Assembly (NCBI GenBank): GCA_937967505.1
Contig: CALCJM010000043.1
Span: forward strand, 1-52,542
Length of the DNA stretch: 52,542 nt
Origin: an uncultured Pirellulaceae bacterium
GTDB lineage: Bacteria; Planctomycetota; Planctomycetia; Pirellulales; Pirellulaceae
Direction of reading: 5' to 3'
The position numbers and the translations under genes are program-made. This document shows, piece by piece, positions 1-8,831 of this stretch. Each line of letters opens with the position of its first letter. Position 1 is the first letter of the stretch. The notes below the pieces were generated by a model, which made no database searches, was not told where the DNA came from, and saw only the letters and a program-made list of their open reading frames with translations.

Positions 1-2
1 GT

Positions 3-443
3 GATGAAGCCGGTGCCAAACCATTAAAGCTTCCAGCTCCAAAACCCGCACCAAATACATTCGTCGATCAGAGTCCTGAGGGGCTCAAGCGGAGACTGAA
101 AAACCGCCTAAATCACCCACAAACTCTTCCGAAGAGCCTAATTTTCAGGATCAGAATTCATACCAACAAACTTCAACCAGCACTGTTTCACTCAATATTG
201 CCGCGATTTGCCGATCGATTTGCCGATCGATTCGCTGGTCGATTCGCCGATCGATTGACCAGACGGTTTGCGACCATCCTTCATCTTTATCCGGCGAAAA
301 CAGTGAAACCGCTAACCCCGTACCCGCTTGGTCGCCCAGGGCCTGAGCTTCTCGCGAAAAATTTTGGAGTTGTGACGAATGTCTACCGGCAAGCTTTTGT
401 GCAACAAAAAGTGCTCGATGGTATCGGTCTGCCAATATTTTGA
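3..443 (+). other. Open frame at left edge, no start visible (doubtful gene end)
   Basis: One frame stays open from base 3 to a TGA at 441-443, giving 146 codons with no start inside the window. The first part is proline/lysine-rich (KPLKLPAPKPAPN). The middle is Arg/Phe/Ala/Asp-rich because it reads through a 12-bp tandem repeat. The last 130 bases overlap the 3' end of the ligase gene on the other strand. It could be the C-terminus of a gene entering from the left, or a chance frame. I recognise no family. The rest of bases 1-311 shows nothing else I can support. Confidence 0.2.
204..251. repeat. 12-bp tandem repeat, four units
   Basis: Four consecutive 12-bp units of the form CGATTYGCCGAT run from 204 to 251; the third unit is altered (CGATTCGCTGGT). 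A partial fifth unit follows. The repeat lies just downstream of the stop codon of the minus-strand ligase gene. Each unit contains or abuts the self-complementary CGATCG, so the tract is weakly palindromic. Function is unknown; copy number could vary between strains. Confidence 0.75.
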
Positions 444-2009
444 TGCCAGCGATTTCATTTCCTCGACCAGCGCCGCCTGCTTTTTCTTTCCTGCTGGCCA
501 ATGTCCCTTTTCTGGTTCAACGATCATCACCGGAATTTGTTTCTGGCCATTGCCCACCCCCACCAGTGCGCTTCGATACACGGCGGGGTGCGTATTGATG
601 ATTGATTCACACGGAACGGTGAACATTGTTCCCGATGTCGTTTGAATCCGGTGCGATTTTCGACCGCAAAACCAGAACCGGTCCCGCGAGTCAAGGTAGC
701 CCACATCGCCCATCCTGTGCCAGAACGAATTGCCGTCACGCACTTTGTGGAATTCGTTTGCGTCGGTCGATGTAACGTACTGATCGGTGACCGTCACACC
801 TTTGACCATCAGTTCCCCAACGTCGTAACGGTCAACCGAACGACAATCCTTGATCGATTTCAGGGGCCGATCAGAAATCTCAATGACCTTGATCTGCATC
901 GTTTCGAACGCCGCTCCCACGCAGGTCCCCATTCCCTGATCGGTTAGTTTGGCGGTCTCGTTTAGCACAACACTGGCCGAATTACAGGCCACCGGCAGCG
1001 CTTCGGTTGCTCCGTAGGGCGTGTAAGCATCGCCGTCCCGGGCAATCACACTGGTGATACGTTTGAGCACATGAGCCGGTACTGGCGCACCGGCGGACAG
1101 GATGCGCTGAATTGTCGGCAGCGTGACATCATTGGCCACGCACCAGCGCGATACGGTATTCCACAGCGCCGGCGAACCGAATGACTGGTCCGCCTGGTAG
1201 CGGTTCACCGCAGCGACGATATTGGGAGGGTGGACATCGGCCGGGCGGGTGGGATCCATGTCCGGGAACACAGTTGCTGCCCCCATCGCAGCATTGAACA
1301 GTGCAAACAGCGGAAACCCTGAAACATCAACCGTGCCGGGCCGGATGTTGAAGTAGTCACGAATTTGCTGCGCCTGTTCAATAAAAATCCGGTGCCGGTA
1401 AAGGACGCCTTTGGGTGGCCCCGTGCTGCCGGTGGTGAAAATGATGGCCGCAGAATCGGCGCGTTTGATCGCAACAGGAGAAAATGAACCGCCATCGTTT
1501 TTTTCAAAACCGGAAACTTTTTTTACGCCAGCAAAACTCCCCACCACAAAATTTTTCACACAGGTACGAAATTTCCCACGATGAAACAGGCGGGCGACAT
1601 GAGCCAAGGCGATACCGACCATCCCCACCGGTGCAGATTCTGCCAGGCACCGGATCATATTTCTGCGGCCCATGCCCGGATCGATCAACACCACCGTCGC
1701 GCCGCATTTAAACAGGGCAAACACGCAGGCCACAAAATCGATTCCCGGAGGCACCAACAACGCGATCCTGTCTCCGGGAGCGATGCCGGATTGCATGAAT
1801 CCGGTCGCCATCCGGTTGGTGCGACGCTCCAGTTCTCCGAAGGTGATTTCATCCCAAGCGGTGCTGCCATCGGGATGTTTTTTTTTGGCGGCCACCGCCA
1901 CTGCCAGCGCGTCGGGCATCCTCCGCGCGGTTTCCGTAATGACGTGACCGACATTCTGAAGCTCGTCCAGCCTCCACGGCGTCAATTCGACTGGCGTTTG
2001 GTCTGGCAA
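312..2009 (-). CDS. OleC-like AMP-forming fatty-acid ligase / beta-lactone synthetase family
   Basis: A 565-residue member of the ANL (acyl-CoA synthetase / NRPS adenylation) superfamily, which activates a carboxylate with ATP. Visible core motifs are the phosphate loop FTTGSTGPPKG (about 191-201), YTPYGATEA (329-337), the hinge region GDVGYLD (438-444) and a C-terminal lysine in NSKIFREKL (K553). The stretch LIDPGMGRRN near 108-117 is characteristic of the OleC-like branch. In olefin biosynthesis OleC works with OleA, OleB and OleD, none of which is visible here, so the substrate is unknown. It lies 100 bp downstream of the Wzt-like ATPase on the same strand and may share its transcript. Family assignment is firm; the OleC activity itself is inferred. 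Confidence 0.85.
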   Translation of the reverse strand: MPDQTPVELTPWRLDELQNVGHVITETARRMPDALAVAVAAKKKHPDGSTAWDEITFGELERRTNRMATGFMQSGIAPGDRIALLVPPGIDFVACVFALFKCGATVVLIDPGMGRRNMIRCLAESAPVGMVGIALAHVARLFHRGKFRTCVKNFVVGSFAGVKKVSGFEKNDGGSFSPVAIKRADSAAIIFTTGSTGPPKGVLYRHRIFIEQAQQIRDYFNIRPGTVDVSGFPLFALFNAAMGAATVFPDMDPTRPADVHPPNIVAAVNRYQADQSFGSPALWNTVSRWCVANDVTLPTIQRILSAGAPVPAHVLKRITSVIARDGDAYTPYGATEALPVACNSASVVLNETAKLTDQGMGTCVGAAFETMQIKVIEISDRPLKSIKDCRSVDRYDVGELMVKGVTVTDQYVTSTDANEFHKVRDGNSFWHRMGDVGYLDSRDRFWFCGRKSHRIQTTSGTMFTVPCESIINTHPAVYRSALVGVGNGQKQIPVMIVEPEKGHWPAGKKKQAALVEEMKSLASKYWQTDTIEHFLLHKSLPVDIRHNSKIFREKLRPWATKRVRG

Positions 2010-2110
2010 GTGAAATTCCTGTAGGTGGTCCGGACCCGCAGCATTCCGCCGGCAAGCACTGGAGCAAAATTCAAAATCGGGACAACGTAAAATCGGGGCA
2101 GGCTGAGTAT

Positions 2111-3373
2111 TTACCCTTTGTCAATTGTCCACCGGCAGGGAAGTTTGGCAATCCCTTCAATGCCTCGACCGTCACTGCGTACCGGCGGACCGACGATTCG
2201 AAAATTCCCCACCCCGCTGGCGCGATGGTAGAAATCCAGCGATGTCGGACCATACAACGAGATATTAAAATAGAACGCACCAAGCAGCAGTTGAATATTT
2301 TCGAAGGTCAGTGTCACGCAAATCGTACCGCCTGCGGGGATGGAAAAATCCAGATCATGCGCCGCCGTCGAAACCGCGCTGATTCGACCGTGCACCGGTG
2401 AAAATAACGCCGCGAACAAATTCATGCGATCTACCGTTTCCAATGCCGTCAGCGTAACCCTCACCCGGATCGTCTCACCCGTCCGGAATTCCTTGTAGGG
2501 GTTGCCACCCTCATCAACAATCTCGGCGCTAACCACACGTGCGGTGGTCTCCGGTTGAGGACTGGCGGCATGCTGCACCCGGTCCGATGCCCCCATCGTT
2601 TCTTCATAGACGGTGCATCCCGTTTCCAGATCACCATCGTGAATAATGTTACCGCTGCCGAACACGATTGCGCGAGTGGCAACGCGGTTAAGCATGCTAA
2701 CGGCATGCGTTACCAGAATGATCGAAATTCCACTTTTGACTAACTCCCGTAAATGATTAAAACATTTCATACGAAAGGCGACATCACCGACCGCCAGCAC
2801 TTCGTCGATCAAAAGTAACTGTGGCCGCAGATTGGCCCCGATCGAAAACCCCAATCGCATCTTCATCCCGCTGCTGTAGGTCTTGATGGGTTCGTCAATC
2901 ACGTGAGACAGTTCGGCGAATTCGACGATGCGATCCATCGCCCGGTCAACCTCCAGTTTCCCCAACCCCAGCACCGCCGCGTTGATATAGATGTTCTCGC
3001 GTCCGGAGAGAATCGGGTTAAAACCGGTGCCCAGCTCAATCATCGCGCCCACGCTACCGTTGATCGTGATGCATCCCGCATTGGGGCGGATCAAACCATT
3101 GATCATTTTTAGCATCGTACTTTTTCCGGCACCATTGGGGCCCAGCATTCCCACGCACTCGCCCTCGCGCACCTGAAAGTTGGCGTCCTTGACCGCGAAG
3201 AACTCTCCCGGCCGCAGGTCTTCTGTGGTCCGGTCACGGCCCGCCCCCAAGATCTCACGCCCAAGATCCATCAGTCCGTAACGCATCGATCGTTTCAGGT
3301 TACGACAATAAATCTTCCAGACATGATCCACATCAAGAACGACATCGGGTGAATTGGAGGATGAATGATACAC
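2111..3373 (-). CDS. Polysaccharide ABC exporter ATPase, Wzt-like with C-terminal domain
   Basis: A 420-residue ABC ATPase. Walker A is GPNGAGKST (about 78-86), the signature is TYSSGMK (165-171), Walker B is LLLIDE (186-191), and the H-loop histidine is in ILVTHAV. Residues from about 270 to 420 form an extra beta-rich domain like the O-antigen-binding domain of Wzt, which selects the finished glycan for export. The gene lies 132 bp downstream of its permease on the same strand, giving a complete two-gene exporter for O-antigen, teichoic-acid-like or capsule-like polymer at the inner membrane. The transported glycan cannot be told from sequence. Confidence 0.9.
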   Translation of the reverse strand: MYHSSSNSPDVVLDVDHVWKIYCRNLKRSMRYGLMDLGREILGAGRDRTTEDLRPGEFFAVKDANFQVREGECVGMLGPNGAGKSTMLKMINGLIRPNAGCITINGSVGAMIELGTGFNPILSGRENIYINAAVLGLGKLEVDRAMDRIVEFAELSHVIDEPIKTYSSGMKMRLGFSIGANLRPQLLLIDEVLAVGDVAFRMKCFNHLRELVKSGISIILVTHAVSMLNRVATRAIVFGSGNIIHDGDLETGCTVYEETMGASDRVQHAASPQPETTARVVSAEIVDEGGNPYKEFRTGETIRVRVTLTALETVDRMNLFAALFSPVHGRISAVSTAAHDLDFSIPAGGTICVTLTFENIQLLLGAFYFNISLYGPTSLDFYHRASGVGNFRIVGPPVRSDGRGIEGIAKLPCRWTIDKG

Positions 3374-3505
3374 AGTGTGTTATTTTGAAATTCAGAGTGT
3401 CGCGTGCGCTCCGCAAGGAGCACCGGCTCACCTGCAGGAGAGTTTGTTAATGGCGGTCGGGAATGAAGGTTTCAGTACTGTTCGGTGCCGGATCTTCTCA
3501 GGTTC

Positions 3506-4417
3506 TCAGGCATTCATTCGTTCCACCAAAACAGGGATCGAGATACGAAACACCATCAAACCGAACAGCGCCATTGGGATCGTAATCGCCGCCCAACCTA
3601 TCGCAGGTACCCACATGCTGCTGTGTCCCATCAGCAGCAGGTCGCGCGATAGAATCAGAAACGGACTGGCGGGGTTGATCCAGTTCAACATGGTTCCGGG
3701 AAAGGATGTCGGTGTGGGATAGATAATTGGCGTCACGATCATCCAGAACGGCACGACCATCGACAGCAATCTGCCGACGTCCTGATACAGTGAGCCGATC
3801 GGCATCAGCAGAATCCCCAGCGTCGCCCCCAGCAGAATCATCATCGCCACCGAAAACACGGCCCCCACAACAGCGACCGACGGTACCACACCAAACCACG
3901 CCATTGCCAGAACCAACAGCACGGTCCGAATCAGCAGATCAAAAACAATTTCGCCAACTCCCACCAGCAACAAAGACTCGCGCGAAAACCGCAGTTTCGA
4001 CAGCATGTTTTTATTTTTGGTCAGCACGTTCATTGGCATTTGAATCGCGTCAGCAAACGCCTGCCACAGGATCATACCGGTCAGTATGTACAGTGTCGCG
4101 TTAACATGCAGATCCCCGATATTGAAAACGCCCTGCTCGCGCAGAAAAATCCAAATCGCCGTATTGGCTACCGGCGGCAGAAACGCCCAAAACAATCCCA
4201 ACAACGTCTGCCGATACAGTCCACGTACATTGCGCAGAAACAACCGCCACGCCAACTCGCGCCCGTCCCGTACATCAGCCCGCATATCGGCCAACAACTT
4301 TATCGGGTTGCAAATTTCCGAACGCGCGCTGTAGCGCACTACACTGCGCTGCGATGTGTTCGATGCGCTCGATGTGCTCGATGCGCTCGATTCACTTGGA
4401 GTAGGGGACGTGGACAA
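3506..4417 (-). CDS. Polysaccharide ABC exporter permease, Wzm-like (ABC-2 type)
   Basis: A 303-residue integral membrane protein with the ABC-2 polysaccharide-export pattern: an N-terminal amphipathic segment ending in RNVRGLYRQTLLG, then about six hydrophobic helices from residue 80 onward. It pairs with the Wzt-like ATPase immediately downstream. The first 30 residues are almost entirely Ser/Thr/Ala/Asn and are encoded by a run of 9-bp repeats (4353-4397), so either the true start is further in (a Met about 44 residues down) or the protein carries a low-complexity cytoplasmic tail. The core family call is secure. Confidence 0.88.
   Translation of the reverse strand: MSTSPTPSESSASSTSSASNTSQRSVVRYSARSEICNPIKLLADMRADVRDGRELAWRLFLRNVRGLYRQTLLGLFWAFLPPVANTAIWIFLREQGVFNIGDLHVNATLYILTGMILWQAFADAIQMPMNVLTKNKNMLSKLRFSRESLLLVGVGEIVFDLLIRTVLLVLAMAWFGVVPSVAVVGAVFSVAMMILLGATLGILLMPIGSLYQDVGRLLSMVVPFWMIVTPIIYPTPTSFPGTMLNWINPASPFLILSRDLLLMGHSSMWVPAIGWAAITIPMALFGLMVFRISIPVLVERMNA
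4353..4397. repeat. 9-bp tandem repeat in permease N-terminus
   Basis: Five consecutive 9-bp units of the type GATGYGCTC lie in the first 25 codons of the permease gene. On the coding strand they give the Ser/Ala/Asn-rich tail. Indels of whole units would keep the frame, so tail length may vary between strains. Confidence 0.6.
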
Positions 4418-4655
4418 AGAAAATGGGCCAGTATTGGAGGAATTCGAGTCAATGATACCCGCATACGACGGTCAACTTTTGGGACGTGAAAGTCACCGGG
4501 CCACATTATATAATGAAGTGGCTGAAAAACGCAGGCACGCCCCCGGATGCGGCAAGACAGCCTGCTGAAATACCGCCCGGGCGACGCATCGTACGGGTTG
4601 TCCGGCGTGCAAGTGCCTCAATTGGTCCTTCACTTCCACTATTGGAGGCTCTCTC

Positions 4656-5240
4656 ATGGAAACCAAACAGGTTGATGAAGCGGAAACCCAACGGTTGCTG
4701 GACGATTTTAGCAACACGCTGGCCTTGATGCGCGTGGCCGGAGAATCGGCCAGCTACCGCTCCCCCGTGCGGACACTGCCCAGACACGGTGTCTTTTTTC
4801 GTTGGCCAGAAATCCCCCCCGGAGACTGGATCCACCCTGACGATATCGAACTGGCAACCCGTCTGTTGCCCGGCGGTCGTATTTTCCAGTTGCAAGAATG
4901 CGACCATGAACAAGACCAGCGGCAGGGGTATTCCATCATCACCTACGGCGACGTTGCCATTCGGGTACTGCCTGCGATGTGGTTGCGGGTGAAGGATACC
5001 GGTTACCGGGTGGGTGACCGCGTGGAAGTGCTGGCCAAAAATGGAACGCAACAGCCATTCATTGGCACCCTAGCGGAAATCAACTACAACCCGGTCAGTC
5101 GACAGGTCGAATATTTGATTGAGGTCCGTTCGATGGTGCTGAAGAAGAAATATTTCGCAGAGGACTTTCGACCCTGCTGCCGTCTTGGGGTTCCGCTGAG
5201 CAAGCGCGAGCAGGAGATTCTCAACCACACGCGCGTGTAG
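4656..5240 (+). CDS. Hypothetical protein, 194 aa, soluble
   Basis: I do not recognise this protein. It has no signal peptide or membrane helix. The C-terminal half looks like a small beta-barrel: a run GYRVGDRVEVLAKNG (about 110-125) followed by alternating hydrophobic strands, reminiscent of a KOW/SH3-like fold, though that is only an impression. The ATG is preceded at good spacing by GGAGG, which supports this start. It stands alone, divergent from the exporter genes and convergent with the RND gene 70 bp downstream. Strong RBS and codon use like its neighbours make it very likely a real gene. Confidence 0.75.
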   Translation: METKQVDEAETQRLLDDFSNTLALMRVAGESASYRSPVRTLPRHGVFFRWPEIPPGDWIHPDDIELATRLLPGGRIFQLQECDHEQDQRQGYSIITYGDVAIRVLPAMWLRVKDTGYRVGDRVEVLAKNGTQQPFIGTLAEINYNPVSRQVEYLIEVRSMVLKKKYFAEDFRPCCRLGVPLSKREQEILNHTRV

Positions 5241-5309
5241 CGTTGGCATCGATCAATATTGGTGGACAAGGCACCAGGCCACCCAAAGAAATCTCTTTCG
5301 CAACGTCCA

Positions 5310-8300
5310 TCACACTCGTTGCGACGCGGGCTCTTCCACCAGTTCTACCGCATCGTCATTCAATTCTACCGAGCGTTTTGCGGCTGCGATGCCGAACTGC
5401 CAGAAGAGTGCCGGACGCACCAAAAACTCAAGAAGCGTGCTGGAAATCAACCCCCCAATGATTACCGTCGCTACCGGGTACAAAATCTCTTTGCCTGTCT
5501 CGCCCGCCGCCATGGCCAGCGGCACCAGCCCAATCCCGGACGTCAATGCGGTCATCAACACCGGAGCGAGACGTTCTTTACCCGCGCGCACGATCATCTC
5601 GCGCGACCACGTCTCCCCCTCGTGCTTGACCAGATGCAAGTAATGATTCATCAACAGGATTCCATTGCGTGAGGCGATTCCACACAGGGAAATGAACCCG
5701 ATTTTTGCCGCGATAGACAGCATCTGTCCCGTGATCAATAACGCACACACACTGCCAACAAAGGCCATCGGTAACGCCACCATCACCTGCAACGCCAAAT
5801 TAAAACTGCCAAAAATGGTGTACAACAGAAACAACATCCCCAGCAGAGAAACCGCAAACAGAATCGCGATCATGCGCGACGCCCTCTGTTCACTTTCAAA
5901 CTGCCCGCTGTACTCGATCATATAGCCCGGTGGTAATTGCGCTTCGATGCCGGCAACCCGTTCTTTGATGTCTTTGACCACATCCACCAGCCCCCGGCCG
6001 GTAACATTGCACTGGATCACAATTCTGCGACGTACTTTTTCGCGTCTGATCTCGTTCGGTCCCGACGATTCGTAAATACGGGCGACGTTCTCCAGTTTTG
6101 TTTTGCCGCCACCGGGCAAATCAATCGACAACCGTCCCAGTCCCCGAACATCCTCACGCGCTGATTCCACCAATCGCACCAACAATTCATAGCGCCGTTG
6201 ACCATCAATAATTTCCGATACCACTTTGCCGTTCATGGCGGTCTCGACCAACTCCGTCACATCTCCGCGCGTCAAACCGTAACGCGGCAACTGATCCCCC
6301 AGCACCTCGATTCGCAGTTGAGGAATCTCCATCAGTTGTTCGACTCGCACCCCGCGCGTGCCATCAACTTTTTCCATCCCAGATTTGATTTGTCCGGCAT
6401 AGCGACGTAACTGTTCTAGGTCGTCACCGTACAATTTAATTCCCACCTGGGCTTTCACCCCGGAGATCATGTGCGAGATCAAATGCGCCAACGGTTGTTC
6501 AACGGTGTGCTGAATTCCGGGTACCGTATCCAGACGGTCTCTGATGTCGTCCAGCACACCAGCGCGTGTCCGTGACGAGGACTCCGTGGTGGCAATGAAC
6601 TCGGTCACATGAACGCCTTCGGCATGTTCATCCAATTCCGCCCGTCCCGTTCTGCGCGACAGCGTTACCACTTCGGGGACCCCACGGATCAGATTGCCGG
6701 CCGAAGCAGCGATTTGGGTGGAACGGGCCAACGATGTGCCCGGCGGCATGAAAACGTTAACCTGCACGGCCCCTTCGTTGAAAGGAGGCAGAAACGTCTG
6801 GTCGATGGCCAATAAAACTACCGTGGCCCCCGTCACCAGCAACGTGGCGGCAAACAAAATTGGGAACGCCGCGCTAATGGAAAAATCAATCATCCAGCCA
6901 GCAACCATTTTCAAAAACCGCAACAACCGGGAGTCGTGTTCTGCCGGGTTTTCACCTTCGCCCCTTGGCTCATTTTCACGCGTAACCTCTTTTCTGTCGC
7001 GTCCTCCCAGAAGCCAGTATCCCAGCACCGGCGTCACCGTCAGCGACACGACTAGGCTGGACAGAATCGAAACGATATAGGCCACTCCCAGCGGCATAAA
7101 CAGCTTCCCCGACATTCCGGTCAGGGCAAACACAGGCAGAAAGACCAGAATCACGATCATCGTTCCGAACACGATACTGTTGCGAATTTCAGCGCTGGCC
7201 TGAAATACGACCAGTAACGAATTCCGGGGTTCAGCCAGTCGGCGATTCTCTTTCAGGCGACGAAAAACATTTTCCACATCCACAATGGCATCATCAACCA
7301 GTTCACCAATCGCAACGGCCAGCCCACCCAGCGTCATCGTATTGATGGAGAACCCGAACACCCAGAAGACGAGCGCCGTCACCACAATCGACAACGGAAT
7401 CGCGGTCAGCGTGATGATCGTAGTGCGAAAGTTCAACAAAAACAGAAACAGGATCACGATCACCAACAGCCCGCCATCGCGGAGCGCTTCGATGACGTTT
7501 TCAATCGCAAGGTCAATAAATTCCTTTTGCTGATAGATTTTGGATTCGATCCGGATATCATCGCCCAACCGCTCCTGTAGCGTTGCGACCAGTTCGTCGA
7601 TACGATCGGTGACGGCGCGTGTGTCTGCGCCGGGTTGTTTGCTGACGGTCATGACAATGCCGGGGCCGCCCACCCAGCGGCGGGAATCGCCCGCGCCCTG
7701 ACGAAGATAAACGGCACTGTCACCGCGTTTGACTTCAGCGCCTGCGACGACGCTGGCGACCTGATCCAGTAAAACCGGTTGGCCATTGTGGTGTTTAACT
7801 ACAATCGAGCCCAGGTCATCAAGCGTGTTAATACGGCCCAGCACCCGGACCAATAGCTCGTTGGGGCCCTGATCGTCTAGGTAGCCACCGGTGGCATTGG
7901 CGTTGCTGCGCGAAAGTGCAGCTTCGATTTCGTGAAGCGTCACATCGTACTTCAGCATCATCGCCGGGTCCGCCAGGACCTGAAACTGTTTGCGGTCGCC
8001 GCCCATCACGAACACCTGCGCTACGCCCGGAATGGTCAGCATCTGCTGACGCACCACCCAGTCGGCCACGGTTCGCATTTCCATCGGGCCAGTGCGCCGG
8101 TGTACTTCTAGGCCGCCCTGTGCGCCGGCAACAATCGCCAGCCAACGGTCTTGCGATATCCCTTTCCCTGATTGCTGCACCAGCCACTTTGTTCCCCGCA
8201 CTTCATTGCGGACGACGTAGTTCTCCCGGCTGGCAGAATAACCTATGGTTGAAAGCTGCGTTAGAATGGCCTGCGGAATGATACCGGCATCCAGATCTTC

Positions 8301-8807
8301 GGCCATAGTCACGACATCGCCATCACTGCGAAACAGCCGGGTTTTCTGATTGGTTTCGCTCAACATGCCCAGCATAACGATCTGGCCCATGATCGATGAC
8401 ACGGGGGCCAGTTGAGGTCGCACCCCCTCTGGCAGTTGTTCATTGACCACCGCCAGTCGCTCGGTGACGACCTGCCGGTCGGTATAGATATCGGTGTCCC
8501 AATCGAATTCAACATAGACCACCGACACACCGACAGCGGATACCGAACGCACATCCCGCACCCCCGCGGCACCATTGAGTACCGTTTCAATCGGCAACGA
8601 CACGAAGGTCTCAACCTCTTCGGGAGCCAGACCGTGGGCTTCGGTCATAATGACCACACGCGGCCGGTTCAGATCGGGGAAGACATCAATGGGAAGTTCA
8701 GGAATCTTCCAAACGCCCATCAACAGCAATGCCACCGCAAGGGCTGCGACCAGCATGCGGTTCTGAAGAGCGAATCGAATGACGTTGTTGAGAAAACTCG
8801 AAAGCAT
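5310..8807 (-). CDS. Heavy-metal efflux RND transporter, CusA/CzcA family
   Basis: A 1165-residue inner-membrane proton/metal antiporter with the duplicated RND layout: TM1 at residues 15-35, a large periplasmic loop, TM2-6, a second loop, then TM8-12. The TM4 segment GELVDDAIVDVEN (coded near 7270-7330) holds the proton-relay Asp and Glu. As in CusA, the position of the first CzcA Asp is Ala, which hints at monovalent Cu/Ag rather than Co/Zn/Cd, but this is inference. LISHMISGVKAQVGIK is the usual HME-RND block. It is the last gene of a TolC-adaptor-pump operon, 24 bp after the adaptor. The protein is about 110 residues longer than typical CusA. Confidence 0.92.
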   Translation of the reverse strand: MLSSFLNNVIRFALQNRMLVAALAVALLLMGVWKIPELPIDVFPDLNRPRVVIMTEAHGLAPEEVETFVSLPIETVLNGAAGVRDVRSVSAVGVSVVYVEFDWDTDIYTDRQVVTERLAVVNEQLPEGVRPQLAPVSSIMGQIVMLGMLSETNQKTRLFRSDGDVVTMAEDLDAGIIPQAILTQLSTIGYSASRENYVVRNEVRGTKWLVQQSGKGISQDRWLAIVAGAQGGLEVHRRTGPMEMRTVADWVVRQQMLTIPGVAQVFVMGGDRKQFQVLADPAMMLKYDVTLHEIEAALSRSNANATGGYLDDQGPNELLVRVLGRINTLDDLGSIVVKHHNGQPVLLDQVASVVAGAEVKRGDSAVYLRQGAGDSRRWVGGPGIVMTVSKQPGADTRAVTDRIDELVATLQERLGDDIRIESKIYQQKEFIDLAIENVIEALRDGGLLVIVILFLFLLNFRTTIITLTAIPLSIVVTALVFWVFGFSINTMTLGGLAVAIGELVDDAIVDVENVFRRLKENRRLAEPRNSLLVVFQASAEIRNSIVFGTMIVILVFLPVFALTGMSGKLFMPLGVAYIVSILSSLVVSLTVTPVLGYWLLGGRDRKEVTRENEPRGEGENPAEHDSRLLRFLKMVAGWMIDFSISAAFPILFAATLLVTGATVVLLAIDQTFLPPFNEGAVQVNVFMPPGTSLARSTQIAASAGNLIRGVPEVVTLSRRTGRAELDEHAEGVHVTEFIATTESSSRTRAGVLDDIRDRLDTVPGIQHTVEQPLAHLISHMISGVKAQVGIKLYGDDLEQLRRYAGQIKSGMEKVDGTRGVRVEQLMEIPQLRIEVLGDQLPRYGLTRGDVTELVETAMNGKVVSEIIDGQRRYELLVRLVESAREDVRGLGRLSIDLPGGGKTKLENVARIYESSGPNEIRREKVRRRIVIQCNVTGRGLVDVVKDIKERVAGIEAQLPPGYMIEYSGQFESEQRASRMIAILFAVSLLGMLFLLYTIFGSFNLALQVMVALPMAFVGSVCALLITGQMLSIAAKIGFISLCGIASRNGILLMNHYLHLVKHEGETWSREMIVRAGKERLAPVLMTALTSGIGLVPLAMAAGETGKEILYPVATVIIGGLISSTLLEFLVRPALFWQFGIAAAKRSVELNDDAVELVEEPASQRV

Positions 8808-8831
8808 CGGGCGGCAATCTTGGGGAAAGAA

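Noticed and set aside
7828..8281. Long antisense frames inside the RND pump gene
   Set aside because: They are shadows of a well-conserved GC-rich gene and show no domain character.
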